Shown: positions 27,389-35,557 of the stretch, piece after piece
How the letters are laid out: the number at the start of each line of letters is the position of its first letter
How positions within the stretch are numbered: the stretch's first letter is position 1
Translations under genes and position numbers: made by a program
Assembly: GCA_965222995.1 (NCBI GenBank)
Contig: OZ244977.1
Span: forward strand, 2,666,001 to 2,730,000
Direction of reading: 5' to 3'
DNA from: SB11 sp965222995
GTDB lineage: Bacteria; Bacteroidota; Bacteroidia; UBA8524
Length of the DNA: 64,000 bases
Notes under the pieces: generated by a model
What the model was told of the DNA's origin: nothing
What the model saw: the letters and a program-made list of their open reading frames with translations, nothing else
Databases searched by the model: none

Positions 27389-28156
27389 TTAGTACCCTGC
27401 GTATGAAATAGTAGTATCTTTAGGTTCTACTACCAATACAGGCACTCCGCTTTCTGCCATTATTTGTTCACTTTGCGATTTGCTGAACCATCCCCCACCT
27501 CTATCATTCATAATAATAATAAGGTCGGCATCTTTTTCTTCAGCAATTCTAATGGTCTCAGGCACCACCTTTTTGTTTGTTTCAATCTGATAGGTACTCT
27601 TACCCGCACCTTTTTCTTTAATAAACTTCTCAGCCTGGTAGGCATAAGTTTTCAAGCGGGCTTGCTCCTCTTTGCTATTGGTAGTTACCACAGCAATATG
27701 AATGCTTGCATCAAACACCTTAGCAATAGATGTTGCAATAGGTATTTTTTGCCGTGTACCGGTATTATCATGTATAGGCATCACAATCTCTTTAATTAAT
27801 CCTTTCTTAAAGCCTTTCAAAATAGATAGAACAGGCACATCAAGAACATTAACCAAGTTTTGCGTATGCTTACTAAATGAAACAACAACCAAATCTGCTT
27901 CTATTTCTTTTGCCATTTTGACAGCAGTTTTATAAGCATCATTGTTTAAAGTAGCCTTCTCAACATTTACAGTTTCAGAACTCAATCTGTTATTGATTGA
28001 CTCTGCACTGTTTCTACGTCCTTCTTCGGTAGTTGCAACTACAAGTTGGGCGTTAAATGCGCGGCTAAAGTTTATGGCACCCTCTAAAACGGCATCGTCA
28101 TTGTCGTTACCGTATAAACAGGCAAAAATTTTTGTAATAATTTTACTCATAGGCAT
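27389..28156 (-). CDS. Universal stress protein (tandem Usp domains)
   Basis: A 255-residue cytosolic protein with two UspA-like Rossmann domains (about 5-120 and 126-243). The second has EKDADLIIIMNDRGGGWFSKSQSEQIMAESGVPVLVVEP, which resembles the nucleotide-binding C-terminal motif of Usp proteins, though the usual GxxGxxxxG(S/T)V pattern is not intact. It may therefore bind nucleotide weakly. Usp proteins modulate stress and metabolic responses; the target is unknown. It converges with the peptidase gene with a one-base gap. Confidence 0.88.
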   Translation of the reverse strand: MPMSKIITKIFACLYGNDNDDAVLEGAINFSRAFNAQLVVATTEEGRRNSAESINNRLSSETVNVEKATLNNDAYKTAVKMAKEIEADLVVVSFSKHTQNLVNVLDVPVLSILKGFKKGLIKEIVMPIHDNTGTRQKIPIATSIAKVFDASIHIAVVTTNSKEEQARLKTYAYQAEKFIKEKGAGKSTYQIETNKKVVPETIRIAEEKDADLIIIMNDRGGGWFSKSQSEQIMAESGVPVLVVEPKDTTISYAGY

Positions 28157-28283
28157 TAATTTTTAGATATTTAGGTAGGTATGTTTTGTAAAATACTAAT
28201 ATATATAAATTCTTTATTACATAAACGAATTAAATACACTATTAGTTACAAAAACATACGATTTAGTTAAAAAAAAATTGTCT

Positions 28284-28291
28284 TACTTTTG
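28284..28291 (+). promoter_or_regulatory. -7 promoter element (TACTTTTG) for the thiolase gene
   Basis: TACTTTTG is an exact TAnnTTTG match 61 bases upstream of the thiolase start, which leaves a leader of about 55 bases including the GC-rich segment GTGAGGCGGGG. The -33 box is weak (TTTA-like). An A-run lies in the spacer. Confidence 0.5.
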
Positions 28292-28352
28292 CGGAAAAGT
28301 AGCCGTGAGGCGGGGTTTCATTGTAAAACACAGGTAATCAAATTATTAAATT

Positions 28353-29531
28353 ATGAAAGAAGTATATATAGTTTCAGCAGTTCGTACACCTATTGGTAGT
28401 TTTGGTGGTGCTTTATCATCAGTAAAAGCGACAGAATTAGGTGCTACAGCCGTAAAAGGTGCTGTTGAGAAAGCGGGTATCCAACCCAACCAGGTAAATG
28501 AAGTTTTTATGGGCTGCGTGTTGCAAGCCAATTTAGGGCAAGCCCCTGCAAGGCAGGCAGCTATGTTTGCAGGTTTACCTAAAGACGTTCCTTGTACTAC
28601 GGTAAACAAAGTATGTGCATCAGGAATGAAAGCTACTATGTTTGGTGCACAAAGCATTATGCTGGGCGATAATGATATTGTAGTAGTAGGTGGTATGGAA
28701 AGCATGAGCCAAACTCCTTACTATTTAGATAATAACCGTTACGGACAAAAATATGGACACGGACAAACCTATGATGGTATTGTGAAAGACGGTTTAACCG
28801 ATGTATACCACAACAACTTAATGGGTAATGCAGCTGAATTGGCAGCAGAGAAACACAACTTTAGCCGCGAAGCACAAGACGAATATGCTATTAGCTCATA
28901 CAAGCGTAGTGCAGCAGCGTGGGAAGCAGGTAAATTTAAAGATGAGGTTATACCTGTTGAAGTAAAAGGACGCAAAGGTGCTGTTACTGTTGTTGATGAA
29001 GACGAGGAATACAAAAACGTAAAATTTGAGAAAATACCAACGCTTCGTACAGTTTTCCAAAAAGATGGTACAGTAACCGCAGCAAATGCATCAACTATAA
29101 ATGATGGTGCTGCTGCAATGGTATTGATGAGTGCTGATAAGGCCAAAGAATTAGGCTTAAAACCTTTAGCAGTTATTCGCAGCTATGCTGATGCTGCCCA
29201 AGAGCCTGAATGGTTTACTACTGCCCCTGCCAAAGCACTTCCAAAAGCTTTAGACAAAGCGGGTGTTAGCAAAGACGATATTGATTTATTTGAGCTAAAC
29301 GAGGCATTTTCTGTAGTAGCGCTTGCCAATATGGAAATATTAGGCTTAGATGCCGAAAAAGTTAACGTAAATGGTGGCGCTGTTGCCTTAGGACACCCAT
29401 TGGGATGCTCAGGTGCACGTATATTGGTTACTTTAGTGCATGCGCTAAACAACAACGGAAAACGTTTAGGTGCTGCCGGTATATGTAACGGTGGTGGTGG
29501 TGCTTCTGCTATGGTAGTAGAGCGTATTTAA
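28353..29531 (+). CDS. Acetyl-CoA C-acyltransferase (thiolase)
   Basis: A 392-residue thiolase that condenses or cleaves acetyl- and acyl-CoA. The nucleophile Cys lies in NKVCASGMKA (about residue 90), the His in ALGHPLGCSGAR (about 349) and the second Cys in GICNGGGGAS (about 379). The length and motifs fit the biosynthetic acetoacetyl-CoA thiolase group, but degradative use cannot be excluded. It has its own promoter and a strong terminator right behind it, so it is monocistronic. Confidence 0.95.
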   Translation: MKEVYIVSAVRTPIGSFGGALSSVKATELGATAVKGAVEKAGIQPNQVNEVFMGCVLQANLGQAPARQAAMFAGLPKDVPCTTVNKVCASGMKATMFGAQSIMLGDNDIVVVGGMESMSQTPYYLDNNRYGQKYGHGQTYDGIVKDGLTDVYHNNLMGNAAELAAEKHNFSREAQDEYAISSYKRSAAAWEAGKFKDEVIPVEVKGRKGAVTVVDEDEEYKNVKFEKIPTLRTVFQKDGTVTAANASTINDGAAAMVLMSADKAKELGLKPLAVIRSYADAAQEPEWFTTAPAKALPKALDKAGVSKDDIDLFELNEAFSVVALANMEILGLDAEKVNVNGGAVALGHPLGCSGARILVTLVHALNNNGKRLGAAGICNGGGGASAMVVERI

Positions 29532-29555
29532 TTAAAATCTAAATATTACTATATA

Positions 29556-29591
29556 AAAAGGCGGTTTTGAGTAAACTCAAAACCGCCTTTT
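29556..29591. terminator. Bidirectional terminator between thiolase and DsbA-like gene
   Basis: The stem AAAAGGCGGTTTTGAG/CTCAAAACCGCCTTTT is 16 bp long with a four-base loop, with A-runs and T-runs on both sides. It can serve both convergent genes. Confidence 0.9.
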
Positions 29592-29608
29592 CTGTTTCCA
29601 TTTGATAT

Positions 29609-30640
29609 TTACTTTTTAGTCCGCCAAAACGAACTGAATTTTTGTATTTCTTCGGTTGCTTCACCCCTATCAACTAATTTTTTAAGTGCTGCAATAGTTT
29701 CCGTTTCACTTTGTGATAGTATTACAGCAATTTCTTTAGTAGCCAAATACCCATATTTTTCTAACAATTCTTTTTCAGTGTAGCTAACCTTTTTAGGCTG
29801 TAACTCTTTGCCATAAGCCTTAGTTAAGGCAATAACATAGTTTGCATATCCTGAAGTTCCTGAAATTTTATACCCTTTACCGTCTTTTCCAAAAAGAATA
29901 AAAGTAGGGAAGCCACGCACACCCATTTCTCCGGATTCTTTCAAATCAGCATAAAAACTTTGTGTCGTTTTATCATTTTTATAATCGGCTAAAAATTGCG
30001 CGGTATCGCCATTAACTTTTTGTACAGCCTCAACCAAATACTCATGCTTGGTAATATTCTTTTTCTCAAGAAACACCATCTCTCTTATTCGTCTTAAAAA
30101 ATCCAATGCCAGTTCTTCGCCTTGCTTTTGAACAGCTTTAAAGGCAATAGAAGGCGGATATGATGATGCCAAAGGGTCTTCTAGCCAAACATCACCATCA
30201 ATACTCATTTTAGTATATGCCCCAACCTCATCCCAATGCCCTGCAACATCTGATGGTTTTGAGATTCCATTACCGCCATCAGAAAACCCTTCCCATTTTG
30301 GGAGTAAGCCCCCCATTTTATATTTAATATCTACGTAGTCTCCATATTCAAGTTTAAACTTCTTCAACTCAGGCTCTATAGCCCAACAGGCAGAACAAAT
30401 TGGGTCTGTAAAATATAACAGGGTTACTTTCTCTTCCTTTTTTATAGAAAACTCTTCAATCTTTCCTTCTTCAGTAGTATCACATATTCCCGTTTCCACA
30501 TCACAAGAAAACTGCTTGTTTTTAGCATTATCCGTCATATCACTTGTTTTTTGACCCTGGCACCCAATTCCTACTATCACTAGCCACAGTAATAAAAGTG
30601 CTTTACAACTGTTTATATGTAAACTATCTTTTGTAGCCAT
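29609..30640 (-). CDS. DsbA/FrnE-type thioredoxin-fold lipoprotein (SpxH-like)
   Basis: A 343-residue protein with a lipoprotein-like signal (LLLLWLVIVGIGC, Cys27). The active site is CSAC in DPICSACWAIEP (about residue 98), with the cis-Pro loop GVRGFPTFILF near residue 243. The CxxCWAxEP context resembles DsbA-family SpxH/YjbH proteins, but this version is membrane-anchored and presumably periplasmic, so thiol-disulfide exchange in the envelope is more likely than ClpXP adaptor work. Two additional Cys (FSCDVETGICD, about 45-52) could form a resolving pair. It is divergent from an HxlR regulator, which may control it. Confidence 0.82.
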   Translation of the reverse strand: MATKDSLHINSCKALLLLWLVIVGIGCQGQKTSDMTDNAKNKQFSCDVETGICDTTEEGKIEEFSIKKEEKVTLLYFTDPICSACWAIEPELKKFKLEYGDYVDIKYKMGGLLPKWEGFSDGGNGISKPSDVAGHWDEVGAYTKMSIDGDVWLEDPLASSYPPSIAFKAVQKQGEELALDFLRRIREMVFLEKKNITKHEYLVEAVQKVNGDTAQFLADYKNDKTTQSFYADLKESGEMGVRGFPTFILFGKDGKGYKISGTSGYANYVIALTKAYGKELQPKKVSYTEKELLEKYGYLATKEIAVILSQSETETIAALKKLVDRGEATEEIQKFSSFWRTKK

Positions 30641-30697
30641 TTATGCAGAAGGTTTAACCGTTTTTTGGTAATTATATAAGAACAAATATTTAACTTA

Positions 30698-30759
30698 GGT
30701 ACTATAATAACAAGTAGTATTGTTTTACATCTCTTAGTCACTAAAAAAGTACTATTGTT
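30698..30759. promoter_or_regulatory. Candidate HxlR operator repeats in the divergent spacer
   Basis: AGTAGTATTGTT (30713-30724) and AGTACTATTGTT (30748-30759) match at 11 of 12 bases, 35 bases apart. A third related word, GGTACTATAATA, starts at 30698. The first copy sits in AACAAGTAGTATTGTT, which has 5-bp inverted ends. The position between the dsbA-like gene and the HxlR gene fits regulator binding. This is inferred only. Confidence 0.4.
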
Positions 30760-30774
30760 AATTATCAGCAAGTT

Positions 30775-31107
30775 ATGAATGAAAAAGATTCAATAAAAAA
30801 TTGCCCAATGCGGTCTACCCTAAGAATAATTGGTGGAAAGTGGAAGCCTCTTATACTACAGCAAGTAAATGGTAAAACAAGACGGTTTGGCGAACTACAG
30901 CGAACTATTCCTGAAATAACCAAACAAATGCTCACAAAAAACCTACGAGAGCTTGAGAATAATAATATTATCCATAGAGAAGTATATGCTGAAATTCCTC
31001 CTAAAGTAGAGTATTCACTCACCAAAAAAGGAGAATCACTTATTCCTATTCTAGAGTCTATGGAAAAATGGGGAGCAGAGCAATTAAATGAAATTATTAA
31101 CACATAA
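30775..31107 (+). CDS. HxlR-family winged-helix transcriptional regulator
   Basis: A 110-residue dimeric DNA-binding protein: CPMRSTLRIIGGKWKPLILQ at the start, recognition region ITKQMLTKNLRELE and wing PPKVEYSLTKKGESL. The single Cys10 near the N-terminus corresponds to the redox-sensing Cys of YodB/HypR-type members. Together with the divergent thiol-disulfide protein this suggests control by thiol or electrophile stress. That link is inferred from the two genes' positions. Repeats in the shared spacer are candidate operators. Confidence 0.9.
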   Translation: MNEKDSIKNCPMRSTLRIIGGKWKPLILQQVNGKTRRFGELQRTIPEITKQMLTKNLRELENNNIIHREVYAEIPPKVEYSLTKKGESLIPILESMEKWGAEQLNEIINT

Positions 31108-31213
31108 TTTTTTGAAAAGAAAAATGAGCGTTAGGAGAGTTTTAACATTAATTCAGCCATTAAAAAAACCTAATCGTAATTCTTTTATTTAATTTGTAGA
31201 AAAGTTCTATCAA

Positions 31214-32895
31214 ATGAAGCTACAACAACTAGTAATAAAAAACTTTAGGGGTCTGAAAGGGAATAATAATATCTTAGATTTTTCAAAGTCTAACATAATA
31301 TTTTTAATTGGTCAAAATAATGCTGGAAAATCATCATTTCTCAGGGCTTATGAATTCTATGTAAATTCAAATCAAGCTGCTACTATAACTGATTTCAATA
31401 ATCATGATGAAAATATACCAATAGAAATAGAGGGTGTTTTCTTAAAAGAAGAAGATGATGATGATAAAGAAGACTTTGTTGGTAGTGGAAAGAAAGCTGA
31501 ACCAGATTGGGTAAACAATTGGGTTGATGAAAACAATTTAATTAGGATAAAAAAAATTGGGTTAGACAAGATGTGAAAGCTGATAAGTACACTTTTTCAC
31601 CTAAAGAAAATAAATGGGTTGAAGGAGGTTTTGGAGGTATGCCTACTCTTTTACAAAAGTATTCTCCTACTCCTATCTCTATAAGTGCTATGGAAACTGA
31701 AGCCTCATTAGAAGAAAAAGTAAACAAGTTGATTCAAGCTGATATCTTGAAAAAGATTAAAGAAGATTTTCCAGCAGACTTTAGCAAGCTTGTTGTAGGA
31801 GTAAAACAACTTCAAGAGAAAATATTAGGCACTGACATAGTCTCAAAATTTAATGAGGAGATTAATGAACAGTTTAAGAAAGTATTTACTGATTTAACTT
31901 TAAAGATCGACCCTAAAAGTGATGATAATATTAAACTTGAAGATGCTTTTAAGAAAAACCACTCCATAAGTGTTAAAAAGGATGGTGTTGAAAGAAATGA
32001 AGTTATTACTCAACACGGTCATGGTGTAATTAGACAAGCTCTTTATAACTTTATTTCATTCCTGAAAAATAGTAGAGAGGGTACAAGGAAAGAGTACATA
32101 ATTTTATTTGAAGAGCCTGAACTATTCTTGCACCCAGAAATTACATTTCGATTGCGAAAAAATTTATATGATTTAGCAGAAAATAGCCCATTTCAAATTT
32201 TGTGTGCAACTCATTCATCACTTATGATAGATATTGCTAAACCTCACTCATCATTGGTTAGAGTATTAAAAGATGATAATGAAGCTTCACAAACTTATCA
32301 AGTTGGAGATGATGTTTTCAGAGAAACTGAAGAAAAAAGGCAACGTATTCAGATGATTAATAGATTTAATCCTCATGTATGTGAATCATTTTATGCTAAA
32401 AAAGTTCTAATAGTTGAAGGCGATACAGAAGCTATTGTCTTTAGAGATTTGATTGGTCGGTTTTTTAGCGATTCTGAAATTTACGTACTGAATTCAGGAT
32501 CAAAAAATAATATCCCTTTTTTTCAAGAAATTTTCACTGCATTTTGTATTGAGCATTATATTATACATGATACAGATAGTAGATTCAACTCAAAAGGAAC
32601 TGCAAATAGTGCATGGAGTTTAAATTCTAGTATTTGGGATAAAGTTGAGATCTCAAATGAAAAGCAAGAAGGACTTTCAAGAAGGTATGTTCATAAAGTA
32701 AACTTCGAGCATGCTCACAGTATCCCAAGTGATGGGAAAGATAAACCAATAAAGGCATATGAATATGTTTCACAATTAAATAAAGACTCTGATGTTCCTT
32801 GCCTTAACTTTTTGAAAGATATTGTTGGAGATAAAAAAATACTACATGATTCTGAATATGTTGAGAGCTCTGATAAAGTAAAAGTTGAAACTTAA
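31214..32895 (+). pseudogene. OLD-family ATPase/TOPRIM nuclease, interrupted by a -1 frameshift at an A8 run
   Basis: The reading frame is split. Residues 1-120 (31214-31576) carry Walker A GQNNAGKSS at 33-41. The rest (open from 31546, listed start GTG 31573) has the ABC-type Walker B LFEEPELFLHPE, the His switch ATHSS and a TOPRIM domain (VLIVEGDTEAIVF, later HDTDSRF). The A8 run at 31549-31556 is one A short; a ninth A would join IRIKK to NWVRQDVKADKY and give one protein of about 560 residues. OLD nucleases act in defence against phages or plasmids. No UvrD-like helicase follows, so this would be a stand-alone (class 1) OLD rather than Gabija. The gene may be decaying, mis-assembled or rescued by slippage. 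Confidence 0.8.
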
Positions 32896-32898
32896 CTT

Positions 32899-33354
32899 TT
32901 AAACAACAGCAACTATAAACTGTAACATAAATCCCAAACTAAAGAGTATAGCACCAAGTATTAAAGATTGTTTTCTGGTTTCAGTATTGTTTATCAGCTT
33001 TTCTACCAAGGGTTGGGCAAGTTTGGTTTCCAAACCTTTTTTGATGCGTTTATAAAAAAACATAAACACAAAGTATGCAATTGTAGCAACTCCCAGTTTT
33101 ATATAAAATAAGGTTAAACTTTCAGCAGTAGTTCCATTTTTGGCAGCGTCAAACCCTTTAAGCAAACTTAAAATAAGAGAAGTAACACCGTACCCTAAAA
33201 TTACTACCCAAATAATTATCATAGGTAAAAGGGTCACCAATTTTTTCAGCCCTTTTTCAAAACGGCGCAAAGTAAGCTCTCCCAATAATTCAGGAGCAGC
33301 CAACCAAAAGGCAATAAATTGCAACAGTAATCCAATGGCATTTACCCATTTCAT
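32899..33354 (-). CDS. Hypothetical membrane protein
   Basis: A 151-residue protein with four hydrophobic segments (about residues 5-23, 40-65, 84-103 and 131-150) and a basic, amphipathic stretch between them (FYKRIKKGLETKLAQPLVEKL). I recognise no family. It converges with the OLD gene with a three-base gap. Its codon use looks like the core genes rather than the AT-rich OLD gene. The role is unknown. Confidence 0.65.
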   Translation of the reverse strand: MKWVNAIGLLLQFIAFWLAAPELLGELTLRRFEKGLKKLVTLLPMIIIWVVILGYGVTSLILSLLKGFDAAKNGTTAESLTLFYIKLGVATIAYFVFMFFYKRIKKGLETKLAQPLVEKLINNTETRKQSLILGAILFSLGFMLQFIVAVV

Positions 33355-33393
33355 ACTGCTAGTTAGTAAATAAAGTTGAGAAAGTTGGTGAGG

Positions 33394-33765
33394 TTACGCC
33401 AAGTCGTTTTTCTTAAAAAGTTCTACACCCTTAGCTACCATAGCTTTTATTTCAGTTTCCAAGCCTTCGTCAAGCTTTTTAATATGAAAACAGCTTTTAC
33501 CCTTTAAACATTTCTTTAAATCATCAGACAACGAAAATTCATCAGGATACAAGTAAATAGGAAAGTAGTATAAACGTACATCTTTTGGTTTTGGCACTAT
33601 ACTGCCAAAGTACATACCATCTACCTTTTGTTTGCCTTGCATGGTTTCTTTGGTTCCGGCTACCTCAAAATTGGTATCTTTATCCGTACGTATTTTTAAT
33701 GGAGGAGTGTTTGATTTTAAAATATCAATAAGGGTAGTTCTAATTTCGTTTACATCAGTTTTCAT
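33394..33765 (-). CDS. DUF1801-like small protein
   Basis: From the ATG at 33765 the protein has 123 residues; a longer frame to 33873 adds 36 residues that do not look like a signal and is not preferred. The sequence has a YdhG/DUF1801-like pattern: VDGMYFGSIVPKPKDVRLYYFPIYLYPDEF followed by CLKGKSCFHIKKLDEGLETEIKAMVAKGVELF. Such proteins are small alpha/beta folds of unknown function. It is divergent from the ECF sigma gene with about 150 bases between them. Confidence 0.65.
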   Translation of the reverse strand: MKTDVNEIRTTLIDILKSNTPPLKIRTDKDTNFEVAGTKETMQGKQKVDGMYFGSIVPKPKDVRLYYFPIYLYPDEFSLSDDLKKCLKGKSCFHIKKLDEGLETEIKAMVAKGVELFKKNDLA

Positions 33766-33888
33766 ACCTTGCCAATTTACTATCAAAAAATTAAAGATAT
33801 AAGGTTTTATACCAGCTATATTGTAGCTTCTACATTTTAGTATCTCTTTTCTATCTAAAAAAATAGTAGTCAATTAATTCTCAAAAAG

Positions 33889-33914
33889 TAATTTTGGCAA
33901 ACCAAACTAGGAGG
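33889..33914 (+). promoter_or_regulatory. -7 element and AGGAGG ribosome site of the ECF sigma gene
   Basis: TAATTTTG (33889-33896) matches TAnnTTTG, and AGGAGG (33909-33914) lies four bases before the TTG start. A full Shine-Dalgarno core is unusual in Bacteroidota, where starts usually rely on A-rich leaders. It decides the TTG start here because no in-frame ATG exists before the sigma domain. Confidence 0.55.
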
Positions 33915-33918
33915 CGTT

Positions 33919-34491
33919 TTGTCTGAACCCGAACTTTTAGAGCGAATAAAACAACACGATGGGGATGCTTTTGAGCAGGTTTTTAGGAAATACTATGCCG
34001 AGCTATGCAGCTATGCCGATAAATACCTGAACAATACCGATGCCGCCGAAGAAATTGTGCAGGAGTTGTTTTGCCATATTTGGGACAAACGCGAGACTAT
34101 TGAAATAAAAGAAACCTTACGAGCCTATTTTTTTAGGGCAACACGAAACAGATGCTTTAACCATTTCAGGCATTTAAAAATACGTGAAGCCCACCAGCAA
34201 GAAACCCAAGCCGAAAATAATGCTATTGATAACCTCACTGCCTACGAGGCAATGAAAGGTTTTGAATTGGAAGAAAAAATTACCCAAGTAATAAACCAAC
34301 TACCCGCACAATGCAAATTGGTATTTGGTATGAGCCGTTTCGAAGGGAAAAAATACCAGGAAATTGCTGATGAACTGGGTATAAGCAAAAAAGCTGTAGA
34401 AGCACATATATCAAAGGCTTTAAAGGTTCTAAGAGAAGAGCTAAAGGAGTATTTGCCCTTACTTCTTTTACTGTTTGGCGATTTTTTTTAA
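33919..34491 (+). CDS. ECF RNA polymerase sigma factor (Bacteroidota type)
   Basis: A 190-residue ECF sigma factor with region 2 (FEQVFRKYYAELCSYADKYLNNTDAAEEIVQELFCHIWDKR, core promoter binding) and region 4 (LPAQCKLVFGMSRFEGKKYQEIADELGISKKAVEAHISKALKVL, helix-turn-helix). The start is TTG, supported by AGGAGG upstream. The next gene encodes its FecR anti-sigma, and the third an STN-domain protein, so the set is a surface-signalling operon. Its promoter targets are unknown. The hydrophobic tail LLLLLFGDFF is common in this subfamily. Confidence 0.92.
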   Translation: MSEPELLERIKQHDGDAFEQVFRKYYAELCSYADKYLNNTDAAEEIVQELFCHIWDKRETIEIKETLRAYFFRATRNRCFNHFRHLKIREAHQQETQAENNAIDNLTAYEAMKGFELEEKITQVINQLPAQCKLVFGMSRFEGKKYQEIADELGISKKAVEAHISKALKVLREELKEYLPLLLLLFGDFF

Positions 34492-34543
34492 TACACCACA
34501 TAGGGTATAATCATTTTTAAGTGTCAACTAAATAAGCAACCGT

Positions 34544-35557
34544 ATGCAGGGACTTGATGAACATATGCAACAACTACTAATCCGCTACCTTGATAATGAG
34601 GCAACGGAAAGTGAAATAGCAACCGTAAAAGAGTGGCTTAGCCAACCTGCAAACCAAGCTTATTTTGACGGGCTTAAAAAGCTACATGCTAAGGTTACTG
34701 ACACCCAACATGCAACCCCTGCCAATGTTAATGTAGATGCTGCATGGGAAAAAGTAGCAGCCAAAACCACACAAAAAGGCTTGCAGGTAGTGAAACCTAA
34801 AGTTAGTTGGAATGTTTTGCTACGTATTGCAGCCGTGCTGGTTATAGGTTTTAGCATTTTTTGGTGGGTAGCTAAGGATAATGTGGCACCACCAAGCCAA
34901 ATGGCGAGTATAATAACTATGAAAACAACCGATAGTACCCTACTGGTGAATTTGCCCGACGGCAGTAGGGTTACATTAAACCGGTATTCATCACTCAGTT
35001 ACCTTGAAAATTTTGAAGAAGATAAACGAAGCGTTGAACTGAAAGGAGAAGCTTTTTTTGATGTGAGCAGAGATACCCGCAAACCTTTCATCATAAAAAC
35101 AGGAGATGCTAATATTCGTGTTCTAGGCACATCATTTTTGGTAAAAAATGAAAGAGATAGTGGCGTTGCCGTATATGTAAAAACAGGTAAAGTACAGTTA
35201 TACAAAACCAGTTATAAAAAAGCGGCAGTATTACTAACTAAAGGAGAACAAGGCTTTTTGGCAAAAGCCAATACGCAAGCTGTAAAGCAGGATATTACCG
35301 ATATAAACTACTTATCACAATACAATAAAACACTTCGTTTTGAGAACACTCCATTAAACTTGGTTTTAAAAGATTTAGAAAAACAATATGAAGTAACGTT
35401 TGAAGTAGACCCCTCTACCATAGAAGGTTGCCGCATAACTGCCAAGTTTGAAGAAAGTACTTTGAACGAAATACTTGAAACACTGAAAATATATTTCTCA
35501 TGGGAAATACAACAAAACAAAAACACAGTAACTATAAAAGGAAAAGGATGCTACTAG
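34544..35557 (+). CDS. FecR-family anti-sigma factor
   Basis: A 337-residue inner-membrane protein: a cytoplasmic anti-sigma helix bundle (about 1-85), one membrane segment (VLLRIAAVLVIGFSIFWWV, about 90-108), the periplasmic FecR domain (LPDGSRVTLNRYSSLSYLENF to GTSFLVKN) and a C-terminal DUF4974-like domain that resembles STN (LRFENTPLNLVLKDLEKQYEVTFEVD). It would hold the preceding sigma factor until a signal arrives from an STN-bearing outer-membrane protein. Its last ten bases overlap the start of the STN-repeat gene. Confidence 0.93.
   Translation: MQGLDEHMQQLLIRYLDNEATESEIATVKEWLSQPANQAYFDGLKKLHAKVTDTQHATPANVNVDAAWEKVAAKTTQKGLQVVKPKVSWNVLLRIAAVLVIGFSIFWWVAKDNVAPPSQMASIITMKTTDSTLLVNLPDGSRVTLNRYSSLSYLENFEEDKRSVELKGEAFFDVSRDTRKPFIIKTGDANIRVLGTSFLVKNERDSGVAVYVKTGKVQLYKTSYKKAAVLLTKGEQGFLAKANTQAVKQDITDINYLSQYNKTLRFENTPLNLVLKDLEKQYEVTFEVDPSTIEGCRITAKFEESTLNEILETLKIYFSWEIQQNKNTVTIKGKGCY

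Noticed and set aside
31214..32895. Gabija or PARIS system
   Set aside because: The ATPase and TOPRIM are in one gene, so it is not split as in PARIS, and no UvrD-like helicase follows as in Gabija.
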